Positions 8,024-15,913 of a stretch of 26,118 bases of DNA are shown here, piece by piece. The translations under genes were made by a program, and so were the position numbers. Source of the stretch: Planctomycetales bacterium (lineage in GTDB: Bacteria > Planctomycetota > Phycisphaerae > SM23-33); NCBI GenBank assembly GCA_030642005.1, contig DAOWOP010000012.1, positions 1 to 26,118 on the forward strand, read 5' to 3'. Within the stretch, counting starts at the first letter, position 1, and the number at the start of each line of letters is the position of its first letter. The notes below the pieces were generated by a model. The model did no database searches. It was not told the DNA's origin and saw only the letters and a program-made list of their open reading frames with translations.

Positions 8024-8629
8024 CTACCTGTTCTTCCTGTGCATCGGCCAGCCGTCGTATTCCTTCACGAAATCCCACTCTTGCCGCGGCAGGCGTATTT
8101 TTCCGGGGTTGTTGTCGATATATCGAATCGTTCTTCTGATCCCGTCGGGATGGTCGAGAAAAACCTTCCAGCCAGGGCCGCCCCATACAGGATGGGCCGG
8201 TCTGGCGGCCGATTTTTGCAGGTCCAGGCGGCTTTGCTCCTGGAAGTTCAGGGTCATTTCTTCAGCCCGGTGCTTATGCTTGCGCAAAAGCACATGAACG
8301 TGATCGGGCATGATTGCGCAAGCGTAACAAGTGTAACGGTGATTTTTCAGACAGGTTCGGAAACTTTGTGCAACAGTCTGTATTTCTTCACGAGTGAACG
8401 TCAGCAGATCGAATTTTAAGACATCTTTCGCTCGCTGATAAAACTCACGTATCACCCTCCCGGCGGGTTGGACTTTCTTTCGTCCGAAATGAAGTTCGCC
8501 GAGTTGTGCGATGACGTTACAGGCGATTCGATTGGAAGTGCTTCCTCGCGGGTCGTTGGGCAGCCACCATCCGTAAGCGGTCCAGATGAGGTGGTAGGCG
8601 ATGACGACGGGGCGTCTTTGATGGTTCAT
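8024..8629 (-). CDS. REP-associated tyrosine transposase (RAYT, Y1/IS200-like)
   Basis: Predicted single-strand DNA endonuclease/transposase of the Y1 HUH superfamily. The 201-residue product has the N-terminal HLIWTAYGWWLPNDPRGS segment of this transposase group, the metal-binding HUH motif at H110-V-H112 (MPDHVHVLL), and a candidate nucleophile Y170 (TIRYIDNNP). All expected catalytic parts are therefore present and the gene is intact. It is bracketed by four copies of a hairpin repeat, REP-a/b at 7901-8023 and REP-c/d at 8640-8760, as expected for the substrates of a RAYT. REP-c lies directly upstream of the start, and its end runs into the ribosome site (AGGATC, 8 bases before ATG). The element separates trpS from scpA. 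Unlike classical IS elements there is no terminal inverted repeat beyond the REPs. Confidence 0.92.
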   Translation of the reverse strand: MNHQRRPVVIAYHLIWTAYGWWLPNDPRGSTSNRIACNVIAQLGELHFGRKKVQPAGRVIREFYQRAKDVLKFDLLTFTREEIQTVAQSFRTCLKNHRYTCYACAIMPDHVHVLLRKHKHRAEEMTLNFQEQSRLDLQKSAARPAHPVWGGPGWKVFLDHPDGIRRTIRYIDNNPGKIRLPRQEWDFVKEYDGWPMHRKNR

Positions 8630-8639
8630 GTGGTGATCC

Positions 8640-8760
8640 TTTGCGAAGCCGCAAGCGTTGATAAGGTCGATTCGCTCCGTTGAGAGTTATTCCTTTCAGA
8701 AGGATTTTACCCGTACATTTTATTATTGTGTCTTATCAACGCTTGCGGCTTCGCAAAACG
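8640..8760. repeat. Right pair of inverted REP hairpins (REP-c, REP-d)
   Basis: The same core as the left pair, at 8640-8660 and inverted at 8737-8758, 76 bases apart. The material between the cores is also related to that of the left pair (shared GCTCC and GAGAGTTAT words). REP-d abuts the trpS stop codon (8761-8763), and REP-c abuts the RAYT ribosome-binding site. Confidence 0.88.
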
Positions 8761-9744
8761 TTACCCGCTCTTCCGATTCATCAAAATCCCACAGGCGCTT
8801 CGGACGCGGGTCATTGTGGTTTCGGCGGTTTGGCGAGCCTTTCGTCCTCCTTCGCTGAGGACGTCGCGGACGAAATCCGGGTCCTTTTCCAGTTCGACGT
8901 ACTTCTGACGGGCTTCGGCGAACAAGTCGTTAATCAGTTCGGCCAGTCTGCCCTTGGCGTGCCCGTATCCGTAGCCCCCGGAGCAATACTTTTTCTCAAT
9001 CTCCTCGATCTCGGCAGGCTCGGCCAGGAGTTTCAGCAAGGCGAATACCGTGCATTTGTCCGGGTCTTTCGGCTTTTCCAGCGGGGTCGAATCTGTAACG
9101 ATCTGCGCGCAACGCTTTTTTGTAGCCTTGGGCGTCTGGAATATCTCGATTGTGTTGTCGTAACTCTTTGACATCTTCTGCCCGTCGAGGCCGGGAATGA
9201 CGGCCACTTCCGGCACGATGTACGCCTCCGGCACGACCAGCGTTTCGCCGAAGGCCAGGTTGAACTTAATCGCCAGGTCGCGGGTCATCTCCAGGTGCTG
9301 CTTCTGATCGGCGCCGACGGGTACGACATTGGAGTCGTAGATAATAATGTCGGCGGCCTGGAGGACGGGATAGTCGAACAGGCCCATATTGGCGGGCAGG
9401 CCCCTGGCTATCTTGTCTTTGTAACTGGTGGCCTTTTCCATCATGCTGACCGGGCAGATGCAGTTGAGTATCCATGCCAGTTCCGTTACCTGCGGCACAT
9501 CGGACTGGAGGAAAAAGACGCTTCTTTCCGGGTCGATCCCGAGCGCCAGGTAGGCTGTGGCGACGTGCAGCGTTATTTCCTCCAACTCAGCCTTGTCCTG
9601 GATGCTCGTCAGGGCGTGGTAGTTGGCGATGAAGTAGAAGCACTCGTTGCCTTCATCCTGGAATTTCAGATATTGCCGAATCGCACCGAAATAGTTGCCC
9701 AGGTGCAGCCGGCCCGAAGGTTGTATGCCAGAAAGCGATCTCAT
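8761..9744 (-). CDS. trpS: Tryptophanyl-tRNA synthetase
   Basis: Cytoplasmic class I synthetase that charges tRNA-Trp. The 327-residue product has SGIQPSGRLHLGNYFGAI at the N-terminus (HIGH-type HLGN), the VPVGADQKQHLEMTRDLA segment in the Rossmann fold, and KMSKSYDNTI for the second signature. The C-terminal helical domain is complete. Length is normal for the bacterial enzyme. The start at 9744 is supported by GGAGAG four bases or so upstream and by the family N-terminus beginning directly with the substrate-binding strand. Nothing resembling a T-box or trp leader is seen upstream. The 3' end touches REP-d, so the transcript would carry a REP hairpin right after the stop. Confidence 0.97.
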   Translation of the reverse strand: MRSLSGIQPSGRLHLGNYFGAIRQYLKFQDEGNECFYFIANYHALTSIQDKAELEEITLHVATAYLALGIDPERSVFFLQSDVPQVTELAWILNCICPVSMMEKATSYKDKIARGLPANMGLFDYPVLQAADIIIYDSNVVPVGADQKQHLEMTRDLAIKFNLAFGETLVVPEAYIVPEVAVIPGLDGQKMSKSYDNTIEIFQTPKATKKRCAQIVTDSTPLEKPKDPDKCTVFALLKLLAEPAEIEEIEKKYCSGGYGYGHAKGRLAELINDLFAEARQKYVELEKDPDFVRDVLSEGGRKARQTAETTMTRVRSACGILMNRKSG

Positions 9745-9790
9745 TACATTCTCTCCGTACAGGTCTGGTGATTCGCGCGCTCCTTATTAC

Positions 9791-9820
9791 TTGACCGACG
9801 CCGAATCGGCAAGCCATAAT
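9791..9820 (+). promoter_or_regulatory. Putative sigma-70 promoter for kdsD
   Basis: TTGACC (9791-9796) and CATAAT (9815-9820) are separated by 18 bases. The predicted start is near 9827, giving a leader of about 70 bases that is mostly repeat sequence. It lies in the divergent trpS/kdsD spacer. Confidence 0.45.
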
Positions 9821-9830
9821 ATCTGTCGAA

Positions 9831-9889
9831 GCAATCAGCGATCAGCAGTCAGCAATCAGTAAGAAGATACGCTGAACGCTGAATGCTAA
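9831..9889. repeat. Short degenerate AATCAGC / GCTGAA word repeat
   Basis: Successive variants of (A/G)CAATCAGC, GATCAGC and GTCAGC are followed by GCTGAACGCTGAATGC. The array sits between the presumed kdsD promoter and its start codon, and would be part of the mRNA leader. No coding potential. Confidence 0.6.
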
Positions 9890-9896
9890 AAACGAT

Positions 9897-10904
9897 ATGC
9901 CTGATCCCAGCCCTAATCTCGAACTGGCCCGCAGGGTATTGGCGACGGAGGCCGATTGTATCGGCGCTCTGGCCGGACGGATTGACGAGCGTTTCACCGC
10001 GGCGGCCGAGGCGGTGTACCGCTGCGGCGGGACGGTTGTGCTGACCGGAATCGGCAAGGCCGGCATCGTCGCGCAGAAGATTTCCGCTACGCTCGCATCC
10101 ACCGGTACGCCGAGCATCTTCCTGCATCCGGTCGAGGCCCTGCACGGCGACCTCGGGCGCGTCCGCCGGGACGACGTGGTAATCATCCTTTCGCACAGCG
10201 GCACGACAGAGGAGATCATTCGCCTGGTTGACCATCTCAAGGCCCGCGGGGCGAACCTCGTGGCGATAACCGCCTCGGACGATTCACCCCTGGCCAAATA
10301 CGCCGACATCATCCTTTGCTACGGCGACGTGGACGAAGCCTGCCCGCTGGGTCTGGCGCCGTCGGCATCGACCAGTTGCATGCTCGCGCTCGGCGACGCA
10401 CTGGCGCTGACGGTGATGGACATGAGAAATTTCTCGCCGGAGGAGTTCGCCGCCTTTCATCCGGTAGGGGCTTTGGGCAGGAGCCTGATGAAGGTCGAGG
10501 AGGCGATGACCTTCCGCAGCGGCGGGCGACTGCCGGTCGCCGATGAAAATCAGACAGTCCGTCGGGTCCTTGCTGATGCCGAGAAAATAAAGCGCCGCGC
10601 CGGCGCGGTACTGCTTGTGGACAAAGCCGGCAGGCTCGCCGGCATACTGACCGACGGCGACCTGAGGCGAAGGATTATTCGGGACGGAGATGCGTTCCTC
10701 GACTCACCCGCCGGCGAGGTGATGCACCGCAACCCGAAGCACATCGCCGCAGGCGAACTGGCGAGCGAAGCAATGGCCATTATGAATGAATACCGAATCG
10801 ACGAACTGCCTGTAGTCGATGACGACGGCAAACCGATTGGCCTGCTGGACGTCCAGGACATCGTGGGACTAAAGGCGTTGGGACGTGGACAAAACGGAAA
10901 GTAG
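9897..10904 (+). CDS. kdsD: D-arabinose 5-phosphate isomerase (SIS + 2 CBS)
   Basis: Interconverts ribulose 5-phosphate and arabinose 5-phosphate, the first step to Kdo for lipopolysaccharide. The 335-residue product has an SIS domain (about 30-175) with TGIGKAG (50-56), HPVEALHGDLG (77-87), SHSGTT (99-104) and the PSASTS loop. Two CBS domains follow (about 205-325; first with LTDGDLRRRI, second with YRIDELPVVDDDGKPIGLLDVQDIVGL). This is the standard KdsD/KpsF architecture and length. The adjacent kdsC and lptC-like genes on the same strand support the LPS role over a capsule role. No strong ribosome site is visible; the leader ends in repeat-derived A-rich sequence. The gene is followed immediately by the inverted repeat array. 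Confidence 0.95.
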   Translation: MPDPSPNLELARRVLATEADCIGALAGRIDERFTAAAEAVYRCGGTVVLTGIGKAGIVAQKISATLASTGTPSIFLHPVEALHGDLGRVRRDDVVIILSHSGTTEEIIRLVDHLKARGANLVAITASDDSPLAKYADIILCYGDVDEACPLGLAPSASTSCMLALGDALALTVMDMRNFSPEEFAAFHPVGALGRSLMKVEEAMTFRSGGRLPVADENQTVRRVLADAEKIKRRAGAVLLVDKAGRLAGILTDGDLRRRIIRDGDAFLDSPAGEVMHRNPKHIAAGELASEAMAIMNEYRIDELPVVDDDGKPIGLLDVQDIVGLKALGRGQNGK

Positions 10905-11070
10905 TAGTTGGTAAATAGTAATTGGTAATTGGTAATTCGTAATTCGTAATTCGTAATTCGTAATTCGTAAAAAAAAAACCGACACTCTGTTACCAATTAC
11001 GATTTACCAATTACCAATTACGAATTACCAATTACGATTTACCAATTACGATTTACCAGTTACTGATTAC
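10905..11070. repeat. Inverted array of GTAATT-type heptamer/decamer repeats
   Basis: The left half (10905-10970) is made of GTAATTG and GTAATTC units in tandem. A run of about ten A (10969-10978) and a short unique spacer (10979-10990) follow. The right half (10991-11070) is made of the reverse complements (CAATTAC, GAATTAC, with ATTTAC variants). The two halves can pair over roughly 60 bases. The array fills the space from the kdsD stop to six bases before the kdsC ATG. Confidence 0.9.
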
Positions 11071-11076
11071 GAAACG

Positions 11077-11601
11077 ATGAAATCACCAAAAGATATTGAA
11101 TTACTGATTCTCGACGTTGACGGCGTCCTTACGGATGGTCGGATTATCCTTGACGCCGACGGGCGCGAGATGAAGCAGTTTAACGCTCTTGACGGCGCGG
11201 GAATAAAATATTGGCAGCGTGTCGGAAAGCGGATTGCGATAATCACCGGCAGGGAAAGCCCAGCCGTTGCGCATCGGGCAGCGGAACTCGGCGTGAAGAT
11301 AGTCATCCAGGGCGCGAAGGACAAACTGCCGGCCTACGAGTCGGTCCTGGCCGAACTGAAATTGACGGATGAACAGACAGCCGTGATGGGCGACGACCTG
11401 CCGGACCTGCCGATGATGCGGCGATGCGGTTTTCCGATTGCCCCGGTCAATGCCGTCCAGGAAGTACGCCAGGTCGCAGCGATAGTAACCGACAGCCCCG
11501 GCGGGGAAGGCGCCGTCCGTCAGGCCATTGAATACATCCTGAAAAGCACCGGCCAATGGGACCAAATCCTGAACCGATATTACCACGAAGTACACGAATG
11601 A
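11077..11601 (+). CDS. kdsC: 3-deoxy-D-manno-octulosonate 8-phosphate phosphatase
   Basis: HAD-superfamily phosphatase releasing Kdo from Kdo 8-phosphate. The 174-residue product carries the DVDGVLTDG nucleophile motif (13-21, Asp13 nucleophile and Asp15 acid/base), IITGRES (motif II region), and GDDLPDLPMM (motif III/IV metal site). The small cap-less size and tetramer-type sequence are typical for KdsC. No Shine-Dalgarno sequence precedes ATG 11077, because the upstream repeat array comes to within a few bases of it. The last residues (YYHEVHE) are encoded by sequence that looks like the start of the next intergenic repeat, so the C-terminus may have been recruited from repeat DNA. Confidence 0.95.
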   Translation: MKSPKDIELLILDVDGVLTDGRIILDADGREMKQFNALDGAGIKYWQRVGKRIAIITGRESPAVAHRAAELGVKIVIQGAKDKLPAYESVLAELKLTDEQTAVMGDDLPDLPMMRRCGFPIAPVNAVQEVRQVAAIVTDSPGGEGAVRQAIEYILKSTGQWDQILNRYYHEVHE

Positions 11602-11603
11602 AG

Positions 11604-11671
11604 ACGAATTTCACGAATTACAATAAATTACACAAATTATTCTTTCCTTTTCTGTAATTCGTAAAATTCGT
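11604..11671. repeat. Inverted repeat between kdsC and the lptC-like gene
   Basis: Arms at 11604-11622 and 11653-11671 are reverse complements over 19 bases with one mismatch, around an A/T-rich loop of 30 bases. The words (ACGAATT, TAATTCGT) overlap those of the array at 10905-11070, suggesting the same repeat family. It could form a hairpin in the transcript. Confidence 0.8.
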
Positions 11672-11681
11672 GGAAAGAAAA

Positions 11682-14600
11682 ATGGAAAGAAGGTTGAAAA
11701 TACTGTTCGGGACGTTCGGGGTCATCCTGTCGGCCTTTATTTTGTATTACATTGTCAGTGATAAGGATGTTTTGCCGCCGCGGCAGCGGCGCGCCGATTC
11801 GTCCACCAGGCCCGTCGAAGGCAAGGCCTCGCCGATCCCCGACATAGGCGATGTGGCTCCCGTTCTGGGCGTCGTGTATTACCAGTACGACGAAGACCAC
11901 AACCTCCAGGCGAAGTACACTGCCGCTAAATCGGAAAAGGTCGGCGATAAACTTTATCTGACCGACCCGAAGGTCCAATTGTATCTCCGCGACGGCGAAA
12001 TAATCACAATTCAGGCTCAGCGCGGGATAATCACAATCGAGGAAGCCGCCGGAAAGCGGAACATCCGCAGCGGCTTGTTAAGGGATGAGAAATCGGTTCG
12101 GGTTACAATCGACCGAAGCCGGGACCTGGACCCGAACCGCCCGCCGCTGGAGCAGAGGCCGGACGATGCGATCAGGATTTTCGTCGATGAAGAAGTACGT
12201 TTCGATAATGATATGTTGACGATTGAGTCCGACGGCGAGGTTCGCGTTTCATCCAAAGAGGCCGACATTACCGGTCAGGGTCTGCGTATAGCCTGGAACG
12301 AGTCGCCTCGACAACTTCGGGAACTACGGATAATCCGCGGCGACCGCATGGTAATCCGGGAAGACCAGGGCCGCTTTATCGGCAAGATGTCCCTGCCGGG
12401 CGGTGTCGAGCCGGGCTACGGCGAGGACCGCCCTGACGAACCGGCCCGCGACGCTACAACGAAGCCGGCTGAATCGGCCACCAGGCCGGCAACTACGACT
12501 GAACCGTCCATCGCCCGCGCCGAGACGCCGACCAGTATGCCGACAACCGCATCGACAACAGCACCGGCAAGTGCGCCGACAACCGTTCCTGCCGGTCCTG
12601 CTCCGATTATGCCGGATACTTATGTGGTTACGTTCAGTGACAACGTCCTCGTAACCAGCGGCGACCGGAAGATGAAAGGCGCAGACGAACTTCGCCTGGT
12701 ATTGGAATTCAAGAGCCCTCGTCGGCAGGAGCGGCAAAGCCCTGACCAGTCCACACGCCCGGCGGGAGAAACGCCCGCAAGCAAACCGGCCGACAGGACG
12801 CCCGCGAGCAAACCGGCTGATGTCAAGGCTGCGACGACCCAACCGGCGGAAGAAATGGTTATCACCTGGACAGGTCCGCTGGTGATCAAACCGTTCAGGA
12901 ACCGTCAAAAGCCGGTCTCAAAACGCTTCGACGTAACGGCAACCGGAAAGACACTGACGTTGTCCGACGGCAAGTCCACAGCCGTTTGCAAAAGTTTCGA
13001 GTTTCGCTCACCGGGGCGGGGGGGTGTACTAATCGGCACGCCCGAAGAGCCGGTCGAACTGACAATGGAAGGCGGAGAGCGGATTACCGTCCCGCAGGTC
13101 AGGTTCAACAGCACCACAGGCGCTGTCAATCTGGACGGGGCCGGAAAAATGTATCTGCCCGACAGCGCATCGCGGGGCTTTCTCTCGACGCGCCCCGCCG
13201 AAAAGGCCGACGGGGACGACGAGCGGCAGGAGTTAGTCATAACCTGGAAAAAAAATGTCGTCGCTTCACTGGGCCGGAGGCAGGTCAAAACCTCTGATGG
13301 CATCGAAGACGAAGATTTCCTGCGCGAAGCCGCTTTCGTCGGCGACGTGAATGTCCGGCAGGGCAAAACGCAGAACATGCAGGCCGATGAACTTACTGTG
13401 AAATTTCATCAGCCGACGTCAGCCGATGAAAAGGTCAATCGCATAGCCTCGCTCTACGCCGAAGGTAACGTGGACATGAAAGATACCGAACGCGGAGAGT
13501 ATATAAAATCGCAGACTCTTGACATCAAGATGTCAGGGCCTGATGAGGAGCGGTTGTATCCCCGCACAGTTGTAGCCACTGGTAACGTATCGGCCTTGCA
13601 GGGAAAACGGGAAATCAAAGCCCGCCAGAGCATGACGATTACCTTCGCTGCGCAAAAGGACGAAAAGACCGGGAAAATCGAGATTGAACCGCAGCGCCTG
13701 GATGCAGCCGGCGATGTGAAAATTATCGACCGTAGCGAAGAAGACACCGTATTTATCGACGCCGAGACGTTAACGAGCGACCTGTCGGCCAAGACCGCGA
13801 CACTGGAAGGAAAACCGGCGACAGTCAGACAAAAAGACAATATCATTCGTGGCGAAAAGATTTTCTTCGACCAGGCGAAAGAGTCCGCCAACGTTGACGG
13901 GGCGGGAAGCCTGCGATTCTACACCGACAGGGACTTCAACGGCAACAAACTGGACAAGCCCAAGCCTATGGACATCGCGTGGGATGAGGAGATGGACCAT
14001 CGCGGCAAAGAGCGAACCGCGATTATCATCGGTGCGGTGAATCTGAAAATGTCCGGCGATGAACTGAAATGCGGAAAGGTAACGATCGTCTTTGCCAAGC
14101 CGGAGGATCCGAAGGATGATGCTGCGACCAAGCCGTCCGCCACGACCAAGCCGGCGGAGTTTGCGAGTTTACGTCCGCAGAAGATCAAAACAGTAACCGC
14201 CGAGAAAAATGTCCGCCTGGAATCGCAGCGCCGGGACAAGGACGGGTTCCTGCTCCAGCGTGTGAAATTGCGGTCGGAGCGCGTCATATACGAGGTTGAC
14301 CTGGGCGTGCTTAAGTGTCCCGAAGCCGGCACGTTGAGCGCCGAAGACTATAACCCGCCGGAGAAAAAGAAGGCCGGTCAGCGAAAAGACGACCTTACAG
14401 GTAACATTGACCGTCCGTCGCAGTCGGCGTTCCAGTGGTCCGAGTCGATGAAGATGGATCAGACAATTCGCACCGTCTGGATGTCGGGCAAGGTCATAAT
14501 GGTTCACCGCAGCGGGGCAAACGTGGTTTTGGCCGAAAAACTCAACGTCCGCAAGTGGGACAAGTTACCGGCTGGACGCAAAACCCGGCTGGATTGCGAG

Positions 14601-14948
14601 AAGATGAAGGCCTGTTTCGCCAAACCCGAAAAGAAGGCCGACGGAAAGGAGGCTTCGGATCGCTCCGGGCCGGCGGTCGGGCCGCTGGACCTCTTCGACG
14701 CCACCGGCGACGTGAAACTCGAAGACGGCCCGCGCCAGGTATTCTGCCAGCGAATCCTCTACCAGCGAATCAGCGACACGGCGATTATCTGGGGTTCCCT
14801 GCCTGGCAAGCCGGTCAAAAACGCCGAGATGTACTATCGGGATGCACAAAGAGGCGTCCTGAACAGCTGGAAAAGTCCGAAACTCATCTGGCATCGTAAG
14901 AACAACCGTGTTGAAGCCAGAGATGCTGATATTCGCGGAGGGCGGTGA
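11682..14948 (+). CDS. LptC-anchored protein with multiple LptA/OstA-like repeats
   Basis: Probable lipopolysaccharide transport protein. The ATG at 11682 gives 1088 residues; a GTG at 11670 would add four. One N-terminal membrane segment (about 6-25, ILFGTFGVILSAFILYYIVS) is followed by an LptC-like region. A long periplasmic part then repeats the OstA pattern of an aGdV strand, a residue pair, and a 'mqAdeLtv' strand, for example EAAFVGDVNVRQGKTQNMQA, LYAEGNVDMKDTERG, VVATGNVSALQGKREIKA, LDAAGDVKIID and DATGDVKLEDGPRQVFCQ. I count about seven to eight such modules by eye. Thr/Pro/Ala-rich linkers (TTKPAESATRPATTTEPS type) lie near 260-310 and 350-395, with a shorter one near 810. Ordinary LptC is about 190 residues and LptA about 180, so this is a fusion-like giant. 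It follows kdsD-kdsC. No lptB is visible. Confidence 0.8.
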   Translation: MERRLKILFGTFGVILSAFILYYIVSDKDVLPPRQRRADSSTRPVEGKASPIPDIGDVAPVLGVVYYQYDEDHNLQAKYTAAKSEKVGDKLYLTDPKVQLYLRDGEIITIQAQRGIITIEEAAGKRNIRSGLLRDEKSVRVTIDRSRDLDPNRPPLEQRPDDAIRIFVDEEVRFDNDMLTIESDGEVRVSSKEADITGQGLRIAWNESPRQLRELRIIRGDRMVIREDQGRFIGKMSLPGGVEPGYGEDRPDEPARDATTKPAESATRPATTTEPSIARAETPTSMPTTASTTAPASAPTTVPAGPAPIMPDTYVVTFSDNVLVTSGDRKMKGADELRLVLEFKSPRRQERQSPDQSTRPAGETPASKPADRTPASKPADVKAATTQPAEEMVITWTGPLVIKPFRNRQKPVSKRFDVTATGKTLTLSDGKSTAVCKSFEFRSPGRGGVLIGTPEEPVELTMEGGERITVPQVRFNSTTGAVNLDGAGKMYLPDSASRGFLSTRPAEKADGDDERQELVITWKKNVVASLGRRQVKTSDGIEDEDFLREAAFVGDVNVRQGKTQNMQADELTVKFHQPTSADEKVNRIASLYAEGNVDMKDTERGEYIKSQTLDIKMSGPDEERLYPRTVVATGNVSALQGKREIKARQSMTITFAAQKDEKTGKIEIEPQRLDAAGDVKIIDRSEEDTVFIDAETLTSDLSAKTATLEGKPATVRQKDNIIRGEKIFFDQAKESANVDGAGSLRFYTDRDFNGNKLDKPKPMDIAWDEEMDHRGKERTAIIIGAVNLKMSGDELKCGKVTIVFAKPEDPKDDAATKPSATTKPAEFASLRPQKIKTVTAEKNVRLESQRRDKDGFLLQRVKLRSERVIYEVDLGVLKCPEAGTLSAEDYNPPEKKKAGQRKDDLTGNIDRPSQSAFQWSESMKMDQTIRTVWMSGKVIMVHRSGANVVLAEKLNVRKWDKLPAGRKTRLDCEKMKACFAKPEKKADGKEASDRSGPAVGPLDLFDATGDVKLEDGPRQVFCQRILYQRISDTAIIWGSLPGKPVKNAEMYYRDAQRGVLNSWKSPKLIWHRKNNRVEARDADIRGGR

Positions 14949-15848
14949 TTACTTGATGCCGCCTTCGGCGATGAGAACGTGCAGCAGTGTCCGCTGAAAG
15001 TGGAGGCGGTTTTCGGCTTCTTCGAAGATGGTTTCGGCGTGGGCTGACATTACTTCGTCTGTAATTTCATATCCACGGTAAGCCGGCAGACAGTGCATGA
15101 CGACGGCGTCTTTCGGCGCCGCGGACATCAGTTCGGCGTTGACCTGGAAGGGTTTGAAAGTGACGATTCGCTCGTCTTTTTCGTCTTCCTGGCCCATCGA
15201 GACCCACGTGTCGGTATAGACAATTGATGCGCCCTCGACGGCGGCGCGTGGGTCGCGGGTCTGCGTGATGTTCGCTTCCGGTTCGCCTTCCAGTTCAAAA
15301 CCTTCCGGGCAGGCCAGGGCGAAGTCCATTCCCAGTTTGGCGCACAGCACAGCCAGCGAGCGAGCGACGTTGTTGCCGTCGCCGATGAAGGCCAGTTTTC
15401 GTCCAGCCAGGTCGCCGAAGATTTCCATCGCCGTCATGGCGTCCGCCATCGCCTGGCAGGGGTGGCAATAATCGGTCAGCGCGTTGATTACCGGCGCGGA
15501 GCAATGCTCGGCCAGACCGCTGACGGTCTCGTGGCTGAAGGTTCTGGCGGCCACGGCGTCGCACATCCGGCCCAACACAGCCGCCACGTCGGCGACCGGT
15601 TCGCGGCTGCCTAGGCCGATGTCGGCGTTGGTCAGATTAATTGCCGCTCCACCGAGTTGCACAATAGCGGCCTCAAAACTCACCCGCGTCCGCAGCGACG
15701 GCTTCTCGAAAATAAGCGCCAGGACCTTCCGCCTGCATGAGGCCGGCAGTTCCCCGGCGCGAAAGAGTTTCTTATCCGCAACAGCCCGCTCCAGCAAACC
15801 GGTAAGTTGCTCACCGGAAAAATCCGCAATATTAATAAAATCTTTCAT
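14949..15848 (-). CDS. argF: Ornithine carbamoyltransferase
   Basis: Converts ornithine and carbamoyl phosphate to citrulline in arginine synthesis. The 299-residue product has the carbamoyl-phosphate motif FEKPSLRTRVSFE (48-60, SLRTR at 51-55, L where T is commoner), HPCQ (129-132), the ornithine-loop DTWVSMGQE (213-221) and HCLPAYRG (252-259). The SMG loop and HCLPA favour ornithine over N-acetylornithine as substrate. It lies 65 bases downstream of argB on the same strand, so the two are probably co-transcribed. Its stop directly abuts the stop of the convergent lptC-like gene, with no intergenic bases. ATG 15848 fits the family N-terminus. Confidence 0.96.
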   Translation of the reverse strand: MKDFINIADFSGEQLTGLLERAVADKKLFRAGELPASCRRKVLALIFEKPSLRTRVSFEAAIVQLGGAAINLTNADIGLGSREPVADVAAVLGRMCDAVAARTFSHETVSGLAEHCSAPVINALTDYCHPCQAMADAMTAMEIFGDLAGRKLAFIGDGNNVARSLAVLCAKLGMDFALACPEGFELEGEPEANITQTRDPRAAVEGASIVYTDTWVSMGQEDEKDERIVTFKPFQVNAELMSAAPKDAVVMHCLPAYRGYEITDEVMSAHAETIFEEAENRLHFQRTLLHVLIAEGGIK

Positions 15849-15913
15849 CTGTTTTTTCTGCTTCTTCTGTTGTTTCTGTTGTTGCCTGGTCCCAAATCCC
15901 TGGTGCCTGGTCC
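15849..15913. repeat. Pyrimidine-rich spacer with duplicated decamer
   Basis: The argB-argF spacer contains a T/C/G-only tract with repeated TTCTGTTG words. It also has two copies of GCCTGGTCCC (15884-15893 and 15905-15914), the second overlapping the argB stop codon. This is another short intergenic repeat type. On the minus strand it reads as a purine-rich leader before argF and may supply its ribosome-binding site. Confidence 0.6.

Noticed and set aside
8761..8880. trpS truncated or rewritten at its 3' end by the REP insertion
   Set aside because: The protein has normal length and a complete C-terminal domain; REP-d starts only after the stop codon.
10905..11070. Possible CRISPR array between kdsD and kdsC
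   Set aside because: Units are 7-10 bp with no unique spacers, and orientation reverses midway. No cas gene is nearby.
14949..15848. argF as N-acetylornithine carbamoyltransferase because of SLRTR
   Set aside because: The DTWVSMGQE ornithine loop and HCLPA motif fit ornithine carbamoyltransferase; the SLRTR variant occurs in that family too.
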